A program made the position numbers and the translations under genes. 14,855 nt of DNA from Xanthobacteraceae bacterium (GTDB taxonomy: Bacteria > Pseudomonadota > Alphaproteobacteria > Rhizobiales > Xanthobacteraceae), in contig JASHYD010000942.1 in the NCBI GenBank assembly GCA_030043175.1, forward strand, positions 1-14,855, given 5' to 3'. Shown here piece by piece: positions 1-7,235 of the stretch (its first letter is position 1; every line of letters begins with the position of its first letter). Below the pieces are notes generated by a model, which saw nothing but the letters and a program-made list of their open reading frames with translations, was not told where the DNA came from and ran no database searches.

Positions 1-23
1 TCGCCTGGCTTGGGTAACGACAT
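1..23 (-). CDS. 5' end of an unidentified gene (partial)
   Basis: An ATG at 23-21 on the minus strand opens a frame reading MSLPKPG before the window ends. A purine-rich GGAAG lies about 4 nt upstream of this ATG, a plausible ribosome binding site. Only seven codons are visible, so no family can be assigned. In related genomes a methionine-biosynthesis gene such as metZ might be expected near hslO, but that is a guess from memory of gene order and is not supported by these residues. Confidence 0.35.
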
Positions 24-449
24 GGCGCTTCCTTGAACGGGCGGTGCCGGGGAGGTTATTCGGTTCACAGATGAGGCGAGTGCCTCAAAGGCGCAAGAGA
101 CCAACCGGCTCGTCACAATACCACCATTAGCATGAGGTCGCCCTACGGCCCGTCGCCTCAGGTCGAGGAACCTTGTTTCCCGGGTCAGCGATGCCCGACC
201 ATTTCGACGTTTTGTGGACGACGGGTTCGGGGCGTAACACGCAACAATTTTTGTGACCCCGTGTAGACTGCGCGTTGTGCCGGTCGTCAGGCCGTTAGTT
301 CTCGCCTACATGATCGCCGCTAGAAACCACCGTAACATAACGATCGAGCTCAAGACGCGCCACCGCATCATCATCACCGACGCCGTCGGGCATCAGCACG
401 ACGCGTTGCCGGGCGGCGATGGCGAGGAAGGGGCGTGCAGGACCGGCGC
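24..449. other. Intergenic region between the edge gene and hslO
   Basis: There is no convincing gene over about 425 nt. For the minus-strand edge gene this would be the leader. It contains a small hairpin (TGAGGC 72-77 / GCCTCA 82-87, four-base loop) and a looser inverted pair TGAGG 133-137 / CCTCA 156-160. I searched for a SAM-II-type motif and did not find one. A minus-strand frame at 295-393 (ATG at 393, TAA at 297-295) would encode 32 residues of fairly protein-like sequence. Its frame is open upstream into the hslO end, but it has no clear ribosome binding site. The plus-strand frames here look like chance open frames in GC-rich DNA. Confidence 0.5.
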
Positions 450-1451
450 TCAGCCCTCCTCCGCCAGTTCCGCCTCGGTGGGCGCAAACACGTATCTGGT
501 GCTGCAGAATTCGCAGGTGACCGAGATGACGCCGTCCTGGATCATGTGATGGCGATCATCCTTGGAAAAGCTCTTAAGCATATTGGCCACGCTTTCACGC
601 GAGCACGAGCACTTGGCTTCGACGCTCGAAGCCTTGAATACGCGGACCCCATGCTGATGGAAAAGTCGATAGAGCAAGCGCTCGCTCGATAGATCAGGAT
701 CGATCAGCTCGATGTCTTCGACGGTGGCGATGAGGCTCTGACCTTCGATCCACGCGTCGTCCGCCGGCATCACGTGGGCCGCGGTGCCCTCCGGGGCATC
801 TCCGGGTTCAAGATCGGGCCTGCGCATGCGCTCGGCCTTCTTGGGCAGGAACTGTAACAGCATGCCGCCGGCACGCCAGCGGTGATTGGCACCGCCTGCG
901 CTCGCCCGTAACTCCTCGGCCACGGCCAGTCGCACCCTCGTGGGAATCTGCTCGGAACGCCGGAAATACTCATGGGCCGCCTCCTCGAGGCTACCTCCGG
1001 TAAGGGCGACCAGACCCTGGTAGCGGCTCATGTCCGCCCCTTGATCGATCGTCATGGCAAGATGGCCGCGCCCCAAGAGATCGCCGACCGGCATGCGGGT
1101 TGTTTTTTCACCCAGGCCCGCAACAACGGCTTCATTGAACTGCGCGCAGGCCCGCACCGCGCCGGGGCGATAATCGACCACGATCATGCGCACCGGGCCA
1201 TCGGTCTTGGTCTGCAGGATGAAACGACCATCGAACTTAAGGGAGGAGCCAAGCAGTACGGTTAACACAATCGCTTCGCCAAGCAGCTTGGATATCGGTG
1301 GCGGGTAGCCGTGGCGGCTGAGGATGTCGTCGAGCGCCGGCCCGAGGCGGACCACCCGGCCGCGCAGATCGAGAGCGGCAACTTCAAACGGAAGAATTGT
1401 GTCGTCGGCCGCGCGGTCAGCGGGTGCGCGCGAAGTGACCTCTGAAGGCAT
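450..1451 (-). CDS. hslO: Hsp33 redox-regulated molecular chaperone
   Basis: Hsp33 is a cytosolic holdase chaperone switched on by oxidative stress. Four cysteines bind zinc when reduced and form disulfides on oxidation, which unfolds the linker and exposes the client-binding surface. Here the C-terminal motif is complete: CSC at residues 281-283 and CEFC at 313-316, 29 residues between the pairs. The N-terminal Hsp33 core occupies about residues 18-240. I place the start at the ATG at 1451, giving 333 aa and a TGATG overlap with the argF stop. A start 24 bases upstream (1475) is open but would overlap argF further. It is the last gene of the argD-argF-hslO operon and is probably translated by coupling to argF. 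The length is slightly above the roughly 290-330 aa usual for the family. Confidence 0.95.
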   Translation of the reverse strand: MPSEVTSRAPADRAADDTILPFEVAALDLRGRVVRLGPALDDILSRHGYPPPISKLLGEAIVLTVLLGSSLKFDGRFILQTKTDGPVRMIVVDYRPGAVRACAQFNEAVVAGLGEKTTRMPVGDLLGRGHLAMTIDQGADMSRYQGLVALTGGSLEEAAHEYFRRSEQIPTRVRLAVAEELRASAGGANHRWRAGGMLLQFLPKKAERMRRPDLEPGDAPEGTAAHVMPADDAWIEGQSLIATVEDIELIDPDLSSERLLYRLFHQHGVRVFKASSVEAKCSCSRESVANMLKSFSKDDRHHMIQDGVISVTCEFCSTRYVFAPTEAELAEEG

Positions 1452-2374
1452 CACGGCTGACCTGTGTTGAGGCACCAGACCAGGATGCCTTTCTGGGCAT
1501 GGAGGCGATTTTCGGCCTCGTCAAAAACGACGGATTGTGGCCCGTCGATGACATCCTCGGTGACTTCGTCGCCCCGATGGGCCGGAAGGCAATGCAGGAA
1601 TATGGCCTCCGGCTTGGCATTGCGCATCAGCCGGGCATTGACCTGGTAAGGCTTGAGCAGGTTGTGCCGGCGCTCCCCATCGCCGTCTCCCATCGATACC
1701 CACGTGTCGGTCACCACGCAATCCGCGCCGGCGACGGCGCGTTCGGCATCCTCCCAGATGCGAATGTGGGCACCTGACGATCTGATCCAATCGAGCACCG
1801 GCTGCTTGGGAGCGAGTTCCGCGGGTGTCGCAATCGCAAGCTCGAAGTCAAATTGACGCGCCGCATGCATCCAGGATGCGAGCACATTGTTGGCGTCTCC
1901 GGTCCAGGCCACCTTGCGACCACGGATCGAGCCGAGATGTTCCTCGAAGGTCATCACGTCCGCCATGATCTGGCACGGGTGGGAGCGCCGCGTCAGCCCG
2001 TTGATGACCGGAACCGTCGCGTGGCGCGCGAGCTCGATCAGCATGTCGTGATCGAGCGTGCGGATCATGATGGCATCGACATAACGTGACAATACGCGCG
2101 CAGTATCGGCGATGGTCTCTCCGCGACCAAGCTGCATCTCCTGGCCGGTCAGCACCGTGGTCTGACCGCCGAGCTGGCGCATCGCCACGTCGAAAGAGAC
2201 CCGCGTACGAGTCGATGGCTTATCAAAGATCATCGCCAGCACCTTGCCGGCGATTGCCTGGTCGGCCTGGTCGCGCCCGCGCTGTTTCATGCCGCGGCTG
2301 TCCTCGATGATGCCGCGAAGATCGTCGGGCGCAATATCGATCAAGTCGAGAAAATGGCGAGGCTTGAGGCTCAC
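1451..2374 (-). CDS. argF: Ornithine carbamoyltransferase
   Basis: This enzyme transfers the carbamoyl group from carbamoyl phosphate to ornithine, giving citrulline in cytosolic arginine biosynthesis. The 307-aa product has the usual family length. Carbamoyl-phosphate-binding STRTR is at residues 54-58 and HPCQ at 132-135. The ornithine-loop DTWVSMG is at 223-229 and the catalytic HCLP at 261-264. The start is GTG at 2374, overlapping the argD TGA as GTGA; a GGAG lies 3 nt upstream inside argD. The 4-base overlap upstream and 1-base overlap with hslO downstream indicate one coupled transcript. No residue expected of an active enzyme is missing. Confidence 0.97.
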   Translation of the reverse strand: MSLKPRHFLDLIDIAPDDLRGIIEDSRGMKQRGRDQADQAIAGKVLAMIFDKPSTRTRVSFDVAMRQLGGQTTVLTGQEMQLGRGETIADTARVLSRYVDAIMIRTLDHDMLIELARHATVPVINGLTRRSHPCQIMADVMTFEEHLGSIRGRKVAWTGDANNVLASWMHAARQFDFELAIATPAELAPKQPVLDWIRSSGAHIRIWEDAERAVAGADCVVTDTWVSMGDGDGERRHNLLKPYQVNARLMRNAKPEAIFLHCLPAHRGDEVTEDVIDGPQSVVFDEAENRLHAQKGILVWCLNTGQP

Positions 2375-3594
2375 GGCTCCACCTTGGCGGCCTCCTTGCC
2401 GTCCCGCTTCTTTTGCAACTGCGCGCGCTCGATTCGCCCGGCGGCACGATCGATCCGGTCGATTGCGTCGGCTATATCAGGCTCTTCGATGATCAGCGGC
2501 GGCAGCAATCGTACGACGTTGTCGCCAGCGGCGACCGCCAGCAGCTTCTCGGCGCGCATCGCTTCGACGAGCTCGCCGTTCGGGCACGAGGCCACGAGGC
2601 CCATCAACAAACCTTCACCGCGCACCTCCGCGACGACCGCGGGATGCCGGTCCTTGATTTCCGCGAGCCGTTGGCGGAACAGGATCGCGCTGCGGCGGAC
2701 TTTGTCGAGAAACCCGGCGGCCAACACGATGTCGAGTACCGCGTTACCGGCCGCCATTGCCAGCGGGTTGCCGCCGAAGGTCGAGCCATGGGTGCCGGCC
2801 GTCATTGCCTTGCCGGCCTCGGCGGTGGCAATGCACGCCCCCAGCGGGAATCCGCCGCCGATCGATTTGGCGATGCCCATGACGTCAGGCGCAATGCCGC
2901 AGTGCTGGTAAGCGAAGAAGCTGCCGGTTCGCCCGACGCCGGTCTGGACTTCGTCAAAGACCAGTAACAGGCCATGCTCGTCGCACAACTCACGCAGCCC
3001 CCGCAGAAACGGCGTCGGCGCCACGCGTACGCCGCCTTCGCCCTGGATTGGTTCGATGAGGATTGCGGCAGTGTAGGGTCCGATCGCCTTCTTAACAGCG
3101 TTAAGATCAGCGAATGGCACTTGATCGAAGCCTTCGACAACCGGGCCGAAGCCTTCCAGATATTTTTTCTGTCCGCCGGCTGCGAGCGTCGCCAGCGTGC
3201 GCCCGTGGAACGCGCCCTCGAATGTGATGAAGCGACGTCGGTCCGCTCGCCCGCACGCGTATTGGTATCGGCGCGCGAGCTTGATGCAGCACTCCATGGC
3301 CTCAGCGCCAGAATTGCAGAAGAAAACAAGATCCCCGAACGTCTCGGCGCAGAGCCGTTCAGCCAAGCGCTCGGCTTCGGGAATCCGGAACAGATTCGAC
3401 ACGTGCCAGACCTTCTGCGCCTGGGAATGCAGCGCTGCGACAAGGTGAGGATGGGCATGGCCCAGCCCGTTGACCGCTACGCCAGTCGTAAAATCGAGGT
3501 AGCGTTCGCCGTTGGTCGCGAACAGCCACGGCCCCTCGCCTCGCTCGAAGGCCAGGTCGACTCGCGCATAAGCTGGTAAAAGGTAGGAATTCAC
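2371..3594 (-). CDS. argD: Acetylornithine aminotransferase
   Basis: This is a PLP-dependent class III aminotransferase that interconverts N-acetylglutamate semialdehyde and N-acetylornithine in arginine biosynthesis. It may also act on succinyldiaminopimelate, as some family members do. The 407-aa protein shows NSGAEAME at 94-101 (PLP phosphate-binding region), [12 protein letters not shown] at 213-224 with Asp214 as the PLP-ring aspartate, and Lys243 in IAKSIGGG as the likely Schiff-base lysine. The start is GTG at 3594 with GAGGG a few bases upstream. An ATG-led N-terminus in the same frame was not found. It is the first gene of the operon. The best promoter I see lies about 300 nt upstream, which implies a long leader. 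Confidence 0.95.
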   Translation of the reverse strand: MNSYLLPAYARVDLAFERGEGPWLFATNGERYLDFTTGVAVNGLGHAHPHLVAALHSQAQKVWHVSNLFRIPEAERLAERLCAETFGDLVFFCNSGAEAMECCIKLARRYQYACGRADRRRFITFEGAFHGRTLATLAAGGQKKYLEGFGPVVEGFDQVPFADLNAVKKAIGPYTAAILIEPIQGEGGVRVAPTPFLRGLRELCDEHGLLLVFDEVQTGVGRTGSFFAYQHCGIAPDVMGIAKSIGGGFPLGACIATAEAGKAMTAGTHGSTFGGNPLAMAAGNAVLDIVLAAGFLDKVRRSAILFRQRLAEIKDRHPAVVAEVRGEGLLMGLVASCPNGELVEAMRAEKLLAVAAGDNVVRLLPPLIIEEPDIADAIDRIDRAAGRIERAQLQKKRDGKEAAKVEP

Positions 3595-3719
3595 GACGCC
3601 CTCAGCGGTGGTCGGTTATGAAGAAGGAGTGGCGTAGAGCACCTTCCGGATAAGGTCGAATTTACCGCTTCACCGCCATGCCGGCGCAGAGGCGACGGCG
3701 CCGCTCACGCAGCCCCGAC

Positions 3720-3896
3720 CCCATCCTCGCTGGCATCCGCTTTTTTTCCTACCTGCTCTTGCCCGCGCGCGGAGGGCGGAGGGGAGCAAGCCAGGCGCGG
3801 ATGGCCGGAACACCCCGGGCCATGACCCCGGAGAACTGGTGCGACACGATCCGGAGCGCACTCTAAACGAAATATGCCGCCTCTTGGGGGCGGCAC
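3720..3896 (-). ncRNA. Candidate structured leader or small RNA upstream of argD
   Basis: Downstream of a strong minus-strand promoter the sequence is packed with complementary arms. These are TGCCGCC/GGCGGCA (3875-3881 with 3889-3895) at the predicted 5' end, GTGCG/CGCAC (3839-3843 with 3857-3861), and CCGGG/CCCGG (3815-3819 with 3827-3831). A long rod pairs 3733-3740 with 3797-3805 (one bulge), and inside it GCTC 3755-3758 with GAGC 3784-3787 and GCCC 3761-3764 with GGGC 3774-3777. On the minus strand an unpaired run of seven A residues lies at 3747-3741. No tmRNA, RNase P, SRP or known riboswitch core was recognised. A 6S-like rod is conceivable but its conserved bases were not recognised. 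The boundaries are guesses. Confidence 0.25.
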
Positions 3897-3930
3897 ATCT
3901 ATATTTTATCGGGATGCGGCCGTCTGTCAA
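3896..3930 (-). promoter_or_regulatory. Sigma-70-type promoter reading toward argD
   Basis: On the minus strand TTGACA (3930-3925) is a perfect -35 hexamer, followed after 16 nt by TAAAAT (3908-3903), five of six matches to the -10 consensus. Transcription would start near 3896, right at the base of the TGCCGCC/GGCGGCA hairpin. It is the best promoter by eye upstream of the argD operon and would give a leader of about 300 nt, or start a separate RNA. Confidence 0.6.
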
Positions 3931-4110
3931 CGACCTCGCACCGCCCTGCAGCTGCTTTGTGTGTCTTGGGTAGGGGGCGCGCCGCCGGGCGAGTTGCCCG
4001 CCACAACGCGGTCCTTGCGCGTCGTTCGATATCTGTTGTGGATGACTAGCCGGTTTAGGCCCAATTAGGTTTGAACATGTGGGCAAAGCCAAGTGGCGAC
4101 GCTTGCGCGC

Positions 4111-4136
4111 GAGTCACCCCATATAGTAGGGTGACT
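4111..4136 (+). promoter_or_regulatory. Putative gcrA promoter: inverted repeat, GANTC site and -10 box
   Basis: An exact 8-base inverted repeat, AGTCACCC (4112-4119) and GGGTGACT (4129-4136), encloses TATAGT (4122-4127), which matches five of six -10 bases. No good -35 sits 16-18 nt upstream. GAGTC at 4111-4115, a CcrM-type GANTC methylation site, overlaps the left arm. In alphaproteobacteria GcrA works with sigma-70 RNA polymerase at promoters carrying methylated GANTC, so this could be an autoregulatory site. The symmetry could also be an operator for another factor. Confidence 0.45.
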
Positions 4137-4215
4137 GAACGCTGACACGATATCTCGCGGCAGGCGGTTTTCTGGTTTTTTGCGCAAAGCGTGGCCGACG
4201 GCGGTCTCGGGCTGT

Positions 4216-4250
4216 CCGGCGGAGGGGCTAGGAGTCTGCCGAGCCGCCGG
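4216..4250 (+). promoter_or_regulatory. Leader hairpin just upstream of gcrA with a second GANTC
   Basis: CCGGCGG (4216-4222) pairs perfectly with CCGCCGG (4244-4250). The 21-nt loop contains GAGTC at 4232-4236. The hairpin ends about 20 nt before the gcrA ATG and could affect translation. Its function is not shown by sequence alone. Confidence 0.3.
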
Positions 4251-4269
4251 GACGAAGGACGGTTAAGCC

Positions 4270-4776
4270 ATGAACTGGACGGACGATCGTGTGGAACTCC
4301 TCAAGAAGCTGTGGAGCGATGGATTGTCGGCGAGTCAGATTGCGGCGGAACTCGGCGGCATTTCCCGCAACTCGGTGATCGGGAAGGTGCATCGGCTCGG
4401 TCTGTCCGGACGCGCCAAAAGCCCACCGGCCTCGGCGCCACGCCAACGCAAGCCGCGCTCGCACGGAACCCTGATGCGAATTGGGCGGCCGGGAGTTCGC
4501 GGTAACACGGCTCTTGCGGCCTTGCACTGTTACGAGCAAGAACTTGAGCCCGAACCCGAACTGGCCGAGAATATCATCCCGATCGGGCAGCGCTGTACGA
4601 TCCTCGATCTGACTGATAGCAGGTGCCATTGGCCGATCGGCGATCCAAGCTCGTCGGAGTTCTTTTTCTGCGGCGGCAAGGCCGCTGAGGGTTTGCCCTA
4701 TTGCGGATACCATTCCCGGGTCGCGTATCAGCCGGTTGCCGACCGGCGCCGAGACCGGCGACTCGTGCGCGGATGA
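4270..4776 (+). CDS. gcrA: GcrA-family cell-cycle transcriptional regulator
   Basis: GcrA is an alphaproteobacterial regulator that binds sigma-70 holoenzyme and stimulates promoters with methylated GANTC sites, tying gene expression to chromosome replication through CcrM. The 168-aa product begins with the family signature MNWTDDRVELLKKLW. A helix-turn-helix follows through ASQIAAELGGISRNSVIGKV at residues 21-40. After a basic, Pro/Ser-rich linker (about 46-75) comes the C-terminal sigma-interacting region, with CHWPIGDP at 119-126, FCGG at 133-136 and YCGYH at 144-148. Those Cys/His residues are typical of the family. The ATG at 4270 is preceded by a purine-rich stretch (GGACGG) and matches the family N-terminus. 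It is divergent from argD and convergent with phoB. Confidence 0.95.
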   Translation: MNWTDDRVELLKKLWSDGLSASQIAAELGGISRNSVIGKVHRLGLSGRAKSPPASAPRQRKPRSHGTLMRIGRPGVRGNTALAALHCYEQELEPEPELAENIIPIGQRCTILDLTDSRCHWPIGDPSSSEFFFCGGKAAEGLPYCGYHSRVAYQPVADRRRDRRLVRG

Positions 4777-4788
4777 GACCCGGCGCCT

Positions 4789-4812
4789 CCTCCGCCACGC
4801 TTGCGTCGGAGG
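4789..4812. terminator. Hairpin between convergent gcrA and phoB
   Basis: CCTCCG (4789-4794) pairs with CGGAGG (4807-4812), with an inner ACGC/GCGT pair across a tight turn and a two-base bulge. It sits between two convergent genes, where a shared terminator would be expected. Neither strand has a T tract after it, so the assignment is tentative. Confidence 0.3.
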
Positions 4813-4866
4813 CCCTCCGAGCTTGCCGATGGTGGTTACGCTCATGAGGAGCGTCGGGCGAAGGCC

Positions 4867-5568
4867 TTAAGGGTTCTTCACAAAGCGATCGTTGAGAGCA
4901 TAGCCGGCGCCGCGGACGGTGCGGATCGGATCGACGGCGCGCCCGCGGTTAAGCGCCTTGCGCAGACGGCCGACATGGACGTCAACCGTGCGCTCGTCGA
5001 TATAAACATCGCGGCCCCAGACGCGGTCGAGTAGCTGCTCGCGCGAGAAAACCCGTCCCGGATTCTCCATCAGGAATTCAAGCAGACGGAATTCTGTCGG
5101 CCCCAATGAAATATCGCGACCGGCGCGTGCGACTCGTTTCTTCTCGCGGTCAAGCTCTATGTCGCCCGCCTCGAGCACGCCGGCGACGCGTTCCGGTTTC
5201 GCGCGTCGCAAAAGGGCGCGGATGCGCGCCAGCAGTTCCGGCACCGAAAACGGCTTGACGATATAATCGTCGGCGCCGGTTGCCAGACCGCGCACGCGTT
5301 CGGTCTCTTCGCCGCGTGCCGTGAGCATGATGATGGGCAAGGCCTGGGTTTCCGGGCGGGCCCGCAGCCGCCTGATTAATTCGATTCCCGATAGGCCGGG
5401 CAGCATCCAATCAATCACAGCGAGGTCGGGCGCATTCTCCTTGAGCTTGAGATCGGCTTCATCGCCGCGGACAGCGGAATCGACGGCGTAGCCCTCCGCT
5501 TCCAGATTGTAGCGAAGCAGCAATGTCAGCGGTTCTTCGTCCTCGATAATCAAGATGCGGGCGGTCAT
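4867..5568 (-). CDS. phoB: Phosphate regulon response regulator PhoB
   Basis: This OmpR/PhoB-type response regulator, when phosphorylated by PhoR, binds PHO boxes and activates phosphate-starvation genes. The 233-aa protein has a receiver domain (about 1-122) with acidic pocket Glu9/Asp10, phospho-acceptor Asp53 in VIDWMLPG, Thr83 and Lys105 in KPFS. A winged-helix DNA-binding domain follows (about 132-230), including LGPTEFRLLEFL and DERTVDVHVGRLRKAL. An upstream ATG at 5655 is open, but the true start is the ATG at 5568, where family homology begins (MTARILIIEDEE), with GAGAAG nearby. It lies 25 nt after phoU and is the last gene of the pst operon. Confidence 0.96.
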   Translation of the reverse strand: MTARILIIEDEEPLTLLLRYNLEAEGYAVDSAVRGDEADLKLKENAPDLAVIDWMLPGLSGIELIRRLRARPETQALPIIMLTARGEETERVRGLATGADDYIVKPFSVPELLARIRALLRRAKPERVAGVLEAGDIELDREKKRVARAGRDISLGPTEFRLLEFLMENPGRVFSREQLLDRVWGRDVYIDERTVDVHVGRLRKALNRGRAVDPIRTVRGAGYALNDRFVKNP

Positions 5569-5593
5569 GATGTCTTCTCGCGCGGATGGCGGG

Positions 5594-6325
5594 TCATCGC
5601 TCATCCCGGTAAGGAACATTGGTTGTGCTGGTGATGTCGCCCTTTGGGCGTTCATCTGTCAGAGCGCGGCCTTCGACGATGTAGTAGATCGTTTCCGCTA
5701 TATTGGTCGCGTGGTCTCCCATCCGTTCGATGTTCTTGGCACAGAACAAGAGATGGATGCAAACGCTTATGTTGCGCGGATCCTCCATCATGTAGGTGAG
5801 GAGTTCGCGGAACAACGAGTTGTTCACCGCGTCAACCTCTTCGTCGCTGCGCCACACTTGCACCGCTTTGCCCACGTCGCGTCTCGCGAAGGCGTCGAGT
5901 ACGTCTTTGATCTGGGTCAGCACGAGCTCGGTCATGTTTTCAACGCCGCGCATCACTTTGCGCAACCTGAGCTCATTTTCGACCACCTCGACGCGCTTGG
6001 CGATATTCTTGGCAAGGTCGCCAATGCGTTCGAGATCGTTGGAGACCCGCAGCGCCCCGACGATATCGCGTAAATCGACCGCCATTGGCTGCCGCCGGGC
6101 GATGGTGAGGATTGCCTTTTCCTCGATCTCGCGCTGCAAGGTATCGATTCTGGCATCGGTTGAGACAACGCTGCTGGCAAGTTCGGCGTCATGCCGGTTG
6201 AGCGCGTCCAGCGCATCGCCGATCTGGCGCTCCGCGAGCCCGCCCATCTCGGCGATCATCCGCGCCAACTCCTGGAGGTCGGCATCGAATGCCTTAATCG
6301 TATGCTCCGTCATCATCATTGCCAT
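5594..6325 (-). CDS. phoU: Phosphate transport system regulator PhoU
   Basis: PhoU is a cytosolic all-helical protein that links the Pst transporter to the PhoR kinase and keeps the regulon off when phosphate is sufficient. The product is 243 aa from the ATG at 6325, within the usual 230-245 aa. It has two repeated helical bundles with the family-typical stretches LQELARMIAEMGGLAE, NDLERIGDLAKNIAKR and CAKNIERMGDHATNIAE, whose acidic Glu/Asp-containing motifs bind metal in the family. The extended frame to 6556 is only the shadow of pstB. The N-terminus MAMMMTEHT offers several ATGs; the third codon (6319) also has AGGA well placed. It lies 70 nt downstream of pstB and 25 nt before phoB. Confidence 0.95.
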   Translation of the reverse strand: MAMMMTEHTIKAFDADLQELARMIAEMGGLAERQIGDALDALNRHDAELASSVVSTDARIDTLQREIEEKAILTIARRQPMAVDLRDIVGALRVSNDLERIGDLAKNIAKRVEVVENELRLRKVMRGVENMTELVLTQIKDVLDAFARRDVGKAVQVWRSDEEVDAVNNSLFRELLTYMMEDPRNISVCIHLLFCAKNIERMGDHATNIAETIYYIVEGRALTDERPKGDITSTTNVPYRDER

Positions 6326-6395
6326 TCCTGTGCGCTCCTTCGCTCCCTTTCCTGCCTCAACCGCCTGCGGCGATGTCGGGAGCAGTGCGCGCGGA

Positions 6396-7235
6396 TCAGC
6401 CGAAGCGGCCCGTGATATAGTCCTGAGTGCGCCGGTCGCCAGGCGAGGTGAACATCTTGCTGGTGGTGTCGAACTCGACCAATTCGCCGAGATACATGAA
6501 TGCCGTGTAGTCGGACACCCGGGCGGCTTGCTGCATATTGTGGGTGACGATCGCAATGGTGTAGTCGTCCTTCAGCTCGTCGATCAGTTCCTCGATCTTG
6601 GCGGTGGAGATCGGGTCGAGCGCCGAACAAGGCTCATCGAGCAGGATGACCTCGGGCTTCAGCGCCACGGTGCGGGCAATGCAGAGCCGCTGCTGCTGGC
6701 CGCCCGACAGGCTGAGCCCGTTCGCCTGTAGCTTATCCTTGACCTCGTCCCAGATCGCAGCGCGCCGCAAGGCAGACTGCACGCGCTCGTCCATTTCAGC
6801 CCGCGGCAGCTTCTCGAACAGGCGCACGCCGAACGCGACGTTTTCCCAGATCGACATCGGAAACGGGGTCGGCTTTTGGAACACCATGCCGATGCGCGCC
6901 CGCAGCAGGTTGAGATCCTGGCCAGGATCAAGGATGTTGGAGCCGTCAAGCAGCACGTCGCCCTCCGCCCGCTGATGGGGGTAGAGGCTATAGATGCGGT
7001 TGAGGATGCGCAGCAGCGTAGATTTTCCGCAACCGGACGGACCGATGAAGGCCGTCACCTTGCGCTCGTAGAGCGGCACATTGATCGATTTGAGCGCTTT
7101 ATTGTCCCCGTAATAGAAATTCAGGTTGCGAATGAGAATCTTGGCGGCCGGCTTATCAGACTCGTCGCGAGATCGATCCGCGAGTGTCGGGATCGGCGAT
7201 TGGACCCCATGATTGACGCTGGCAATCGAATTCAT
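6396..7235 (-). CDS. pstB: Phosphate ABC transporter ATP-binding protein
   Basis: PstB is the ATPase that powers phosphate import through PstC/PstA at the inner membrane. From the ATG at 7235 the product is 279 aa. Walker [10 protein letters not shown] is at 65-73, the Q-loop follows in MVFQKP, the ABC signature LSGGQQQR is at 176-183, Walker B VILLDEP at 196-202 and the switch His at 232. The C-terminal sequence QDYITGRFG is typical of PstB. The open frame reaches 7664, but the ATG at 7235 overlaps the pstA TGA by four bases (ATGA) and gives the family length. An N-terminal extension of about 30 residues precedes the conserved fold, as in other alphaproteobacteria. Confidence 0.97.
   Translation of the reverse strand: MNSIASVNHGVQSPIPTLADRSRDESDKPAAKILIRNLNFYYGDNKALKSINVPLYERKVTAFIGPSGCGKSTLLRILNRIYSLYPHQRAEGDVLLDGSNILDPGQDLNLLRARIGMVFQKPTPFPMSIWENVAFGVRLFEKLPRAEMDERVQSALRRAAIWDEVKDKLQANGLSLSGGQQQRLCIARTVALKPEVILLDEPCSALDPISTAKIEELIDELKDDYTIAIVTHNMQQAARVSDYTAFMYLGELVEFDTTSKMFTSPGDRRTQDYITGRFG

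Larger units (their letters stand above)
3595..4269. other. Long non-coding interval between divergent argD and gcrA
   Basis: About 675 nt without a credible protein gene: the open frames on both strands are low-complexity, rich in Arg, Pro, Ala and Ser, and lack good ribosome binding sites. It holds a minus-strand promoter (3896-3930), a run of hairpins between about 3730 and 3895, a heptameric T run at 3741-3747, and the gcrA promoter and leader elements (4111-4250), listed separately. Confidence 0.7.

Noticed and set aside
24..240. Possible SAM-II or other riboswitch in the leader of the edge gene
   Set aside because: The gap and small hairpins invited the idea, but the conserved SAM-II bases, and the cobalamin, TPP, FMN, glycine and SAH cores, were not found on the minus strand.
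3924..3941. CTGTCAA on the plus strand as a PHO half-site
   Set aside because: No second unit at 11 bp; the bases are explained by the TTGACA -35 box on the opposite strand.
3670..4092. A 140-codon minus-strand open frame upstream of argD
   Set aside because: Composition is dominated by Arg, Pro, Ser and Ala with no domain or ribosome binding site, and it runs through the promoter and hairpins.
4131..4154. PHO-box-like pair upstream of gcrA (GTGACTG and CTGACAC, 11 bp apart)
   Set aside because: The first unit matches only about three of seven consensus bases, and gcrA is not expected in the Pho regulon.
5569..5655. Longer PhoB N-terminus from the upstream ATG at 5655
   Set aside because: The extra 29 residues overlap the phoU end and have no receiver-domain character; the family start matches the ATG at 5568.
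6326..6556. Longer PhoU N-terminus within pstB
   Set aside because: The extension is Ser/Pro/Arg-rich shadow sequence antiparallel in frame to the pstB coding region, and family homology begins only after residue 78 of that frame.
5796..6731. A 311-codon plus-strand frame opposite phoU and pstB
   Set aside because: It is Ser/Arg/Ala-rich with no domain and lies opposite two well-supported genes; a typical antisense shadow in GC-rich DNA.
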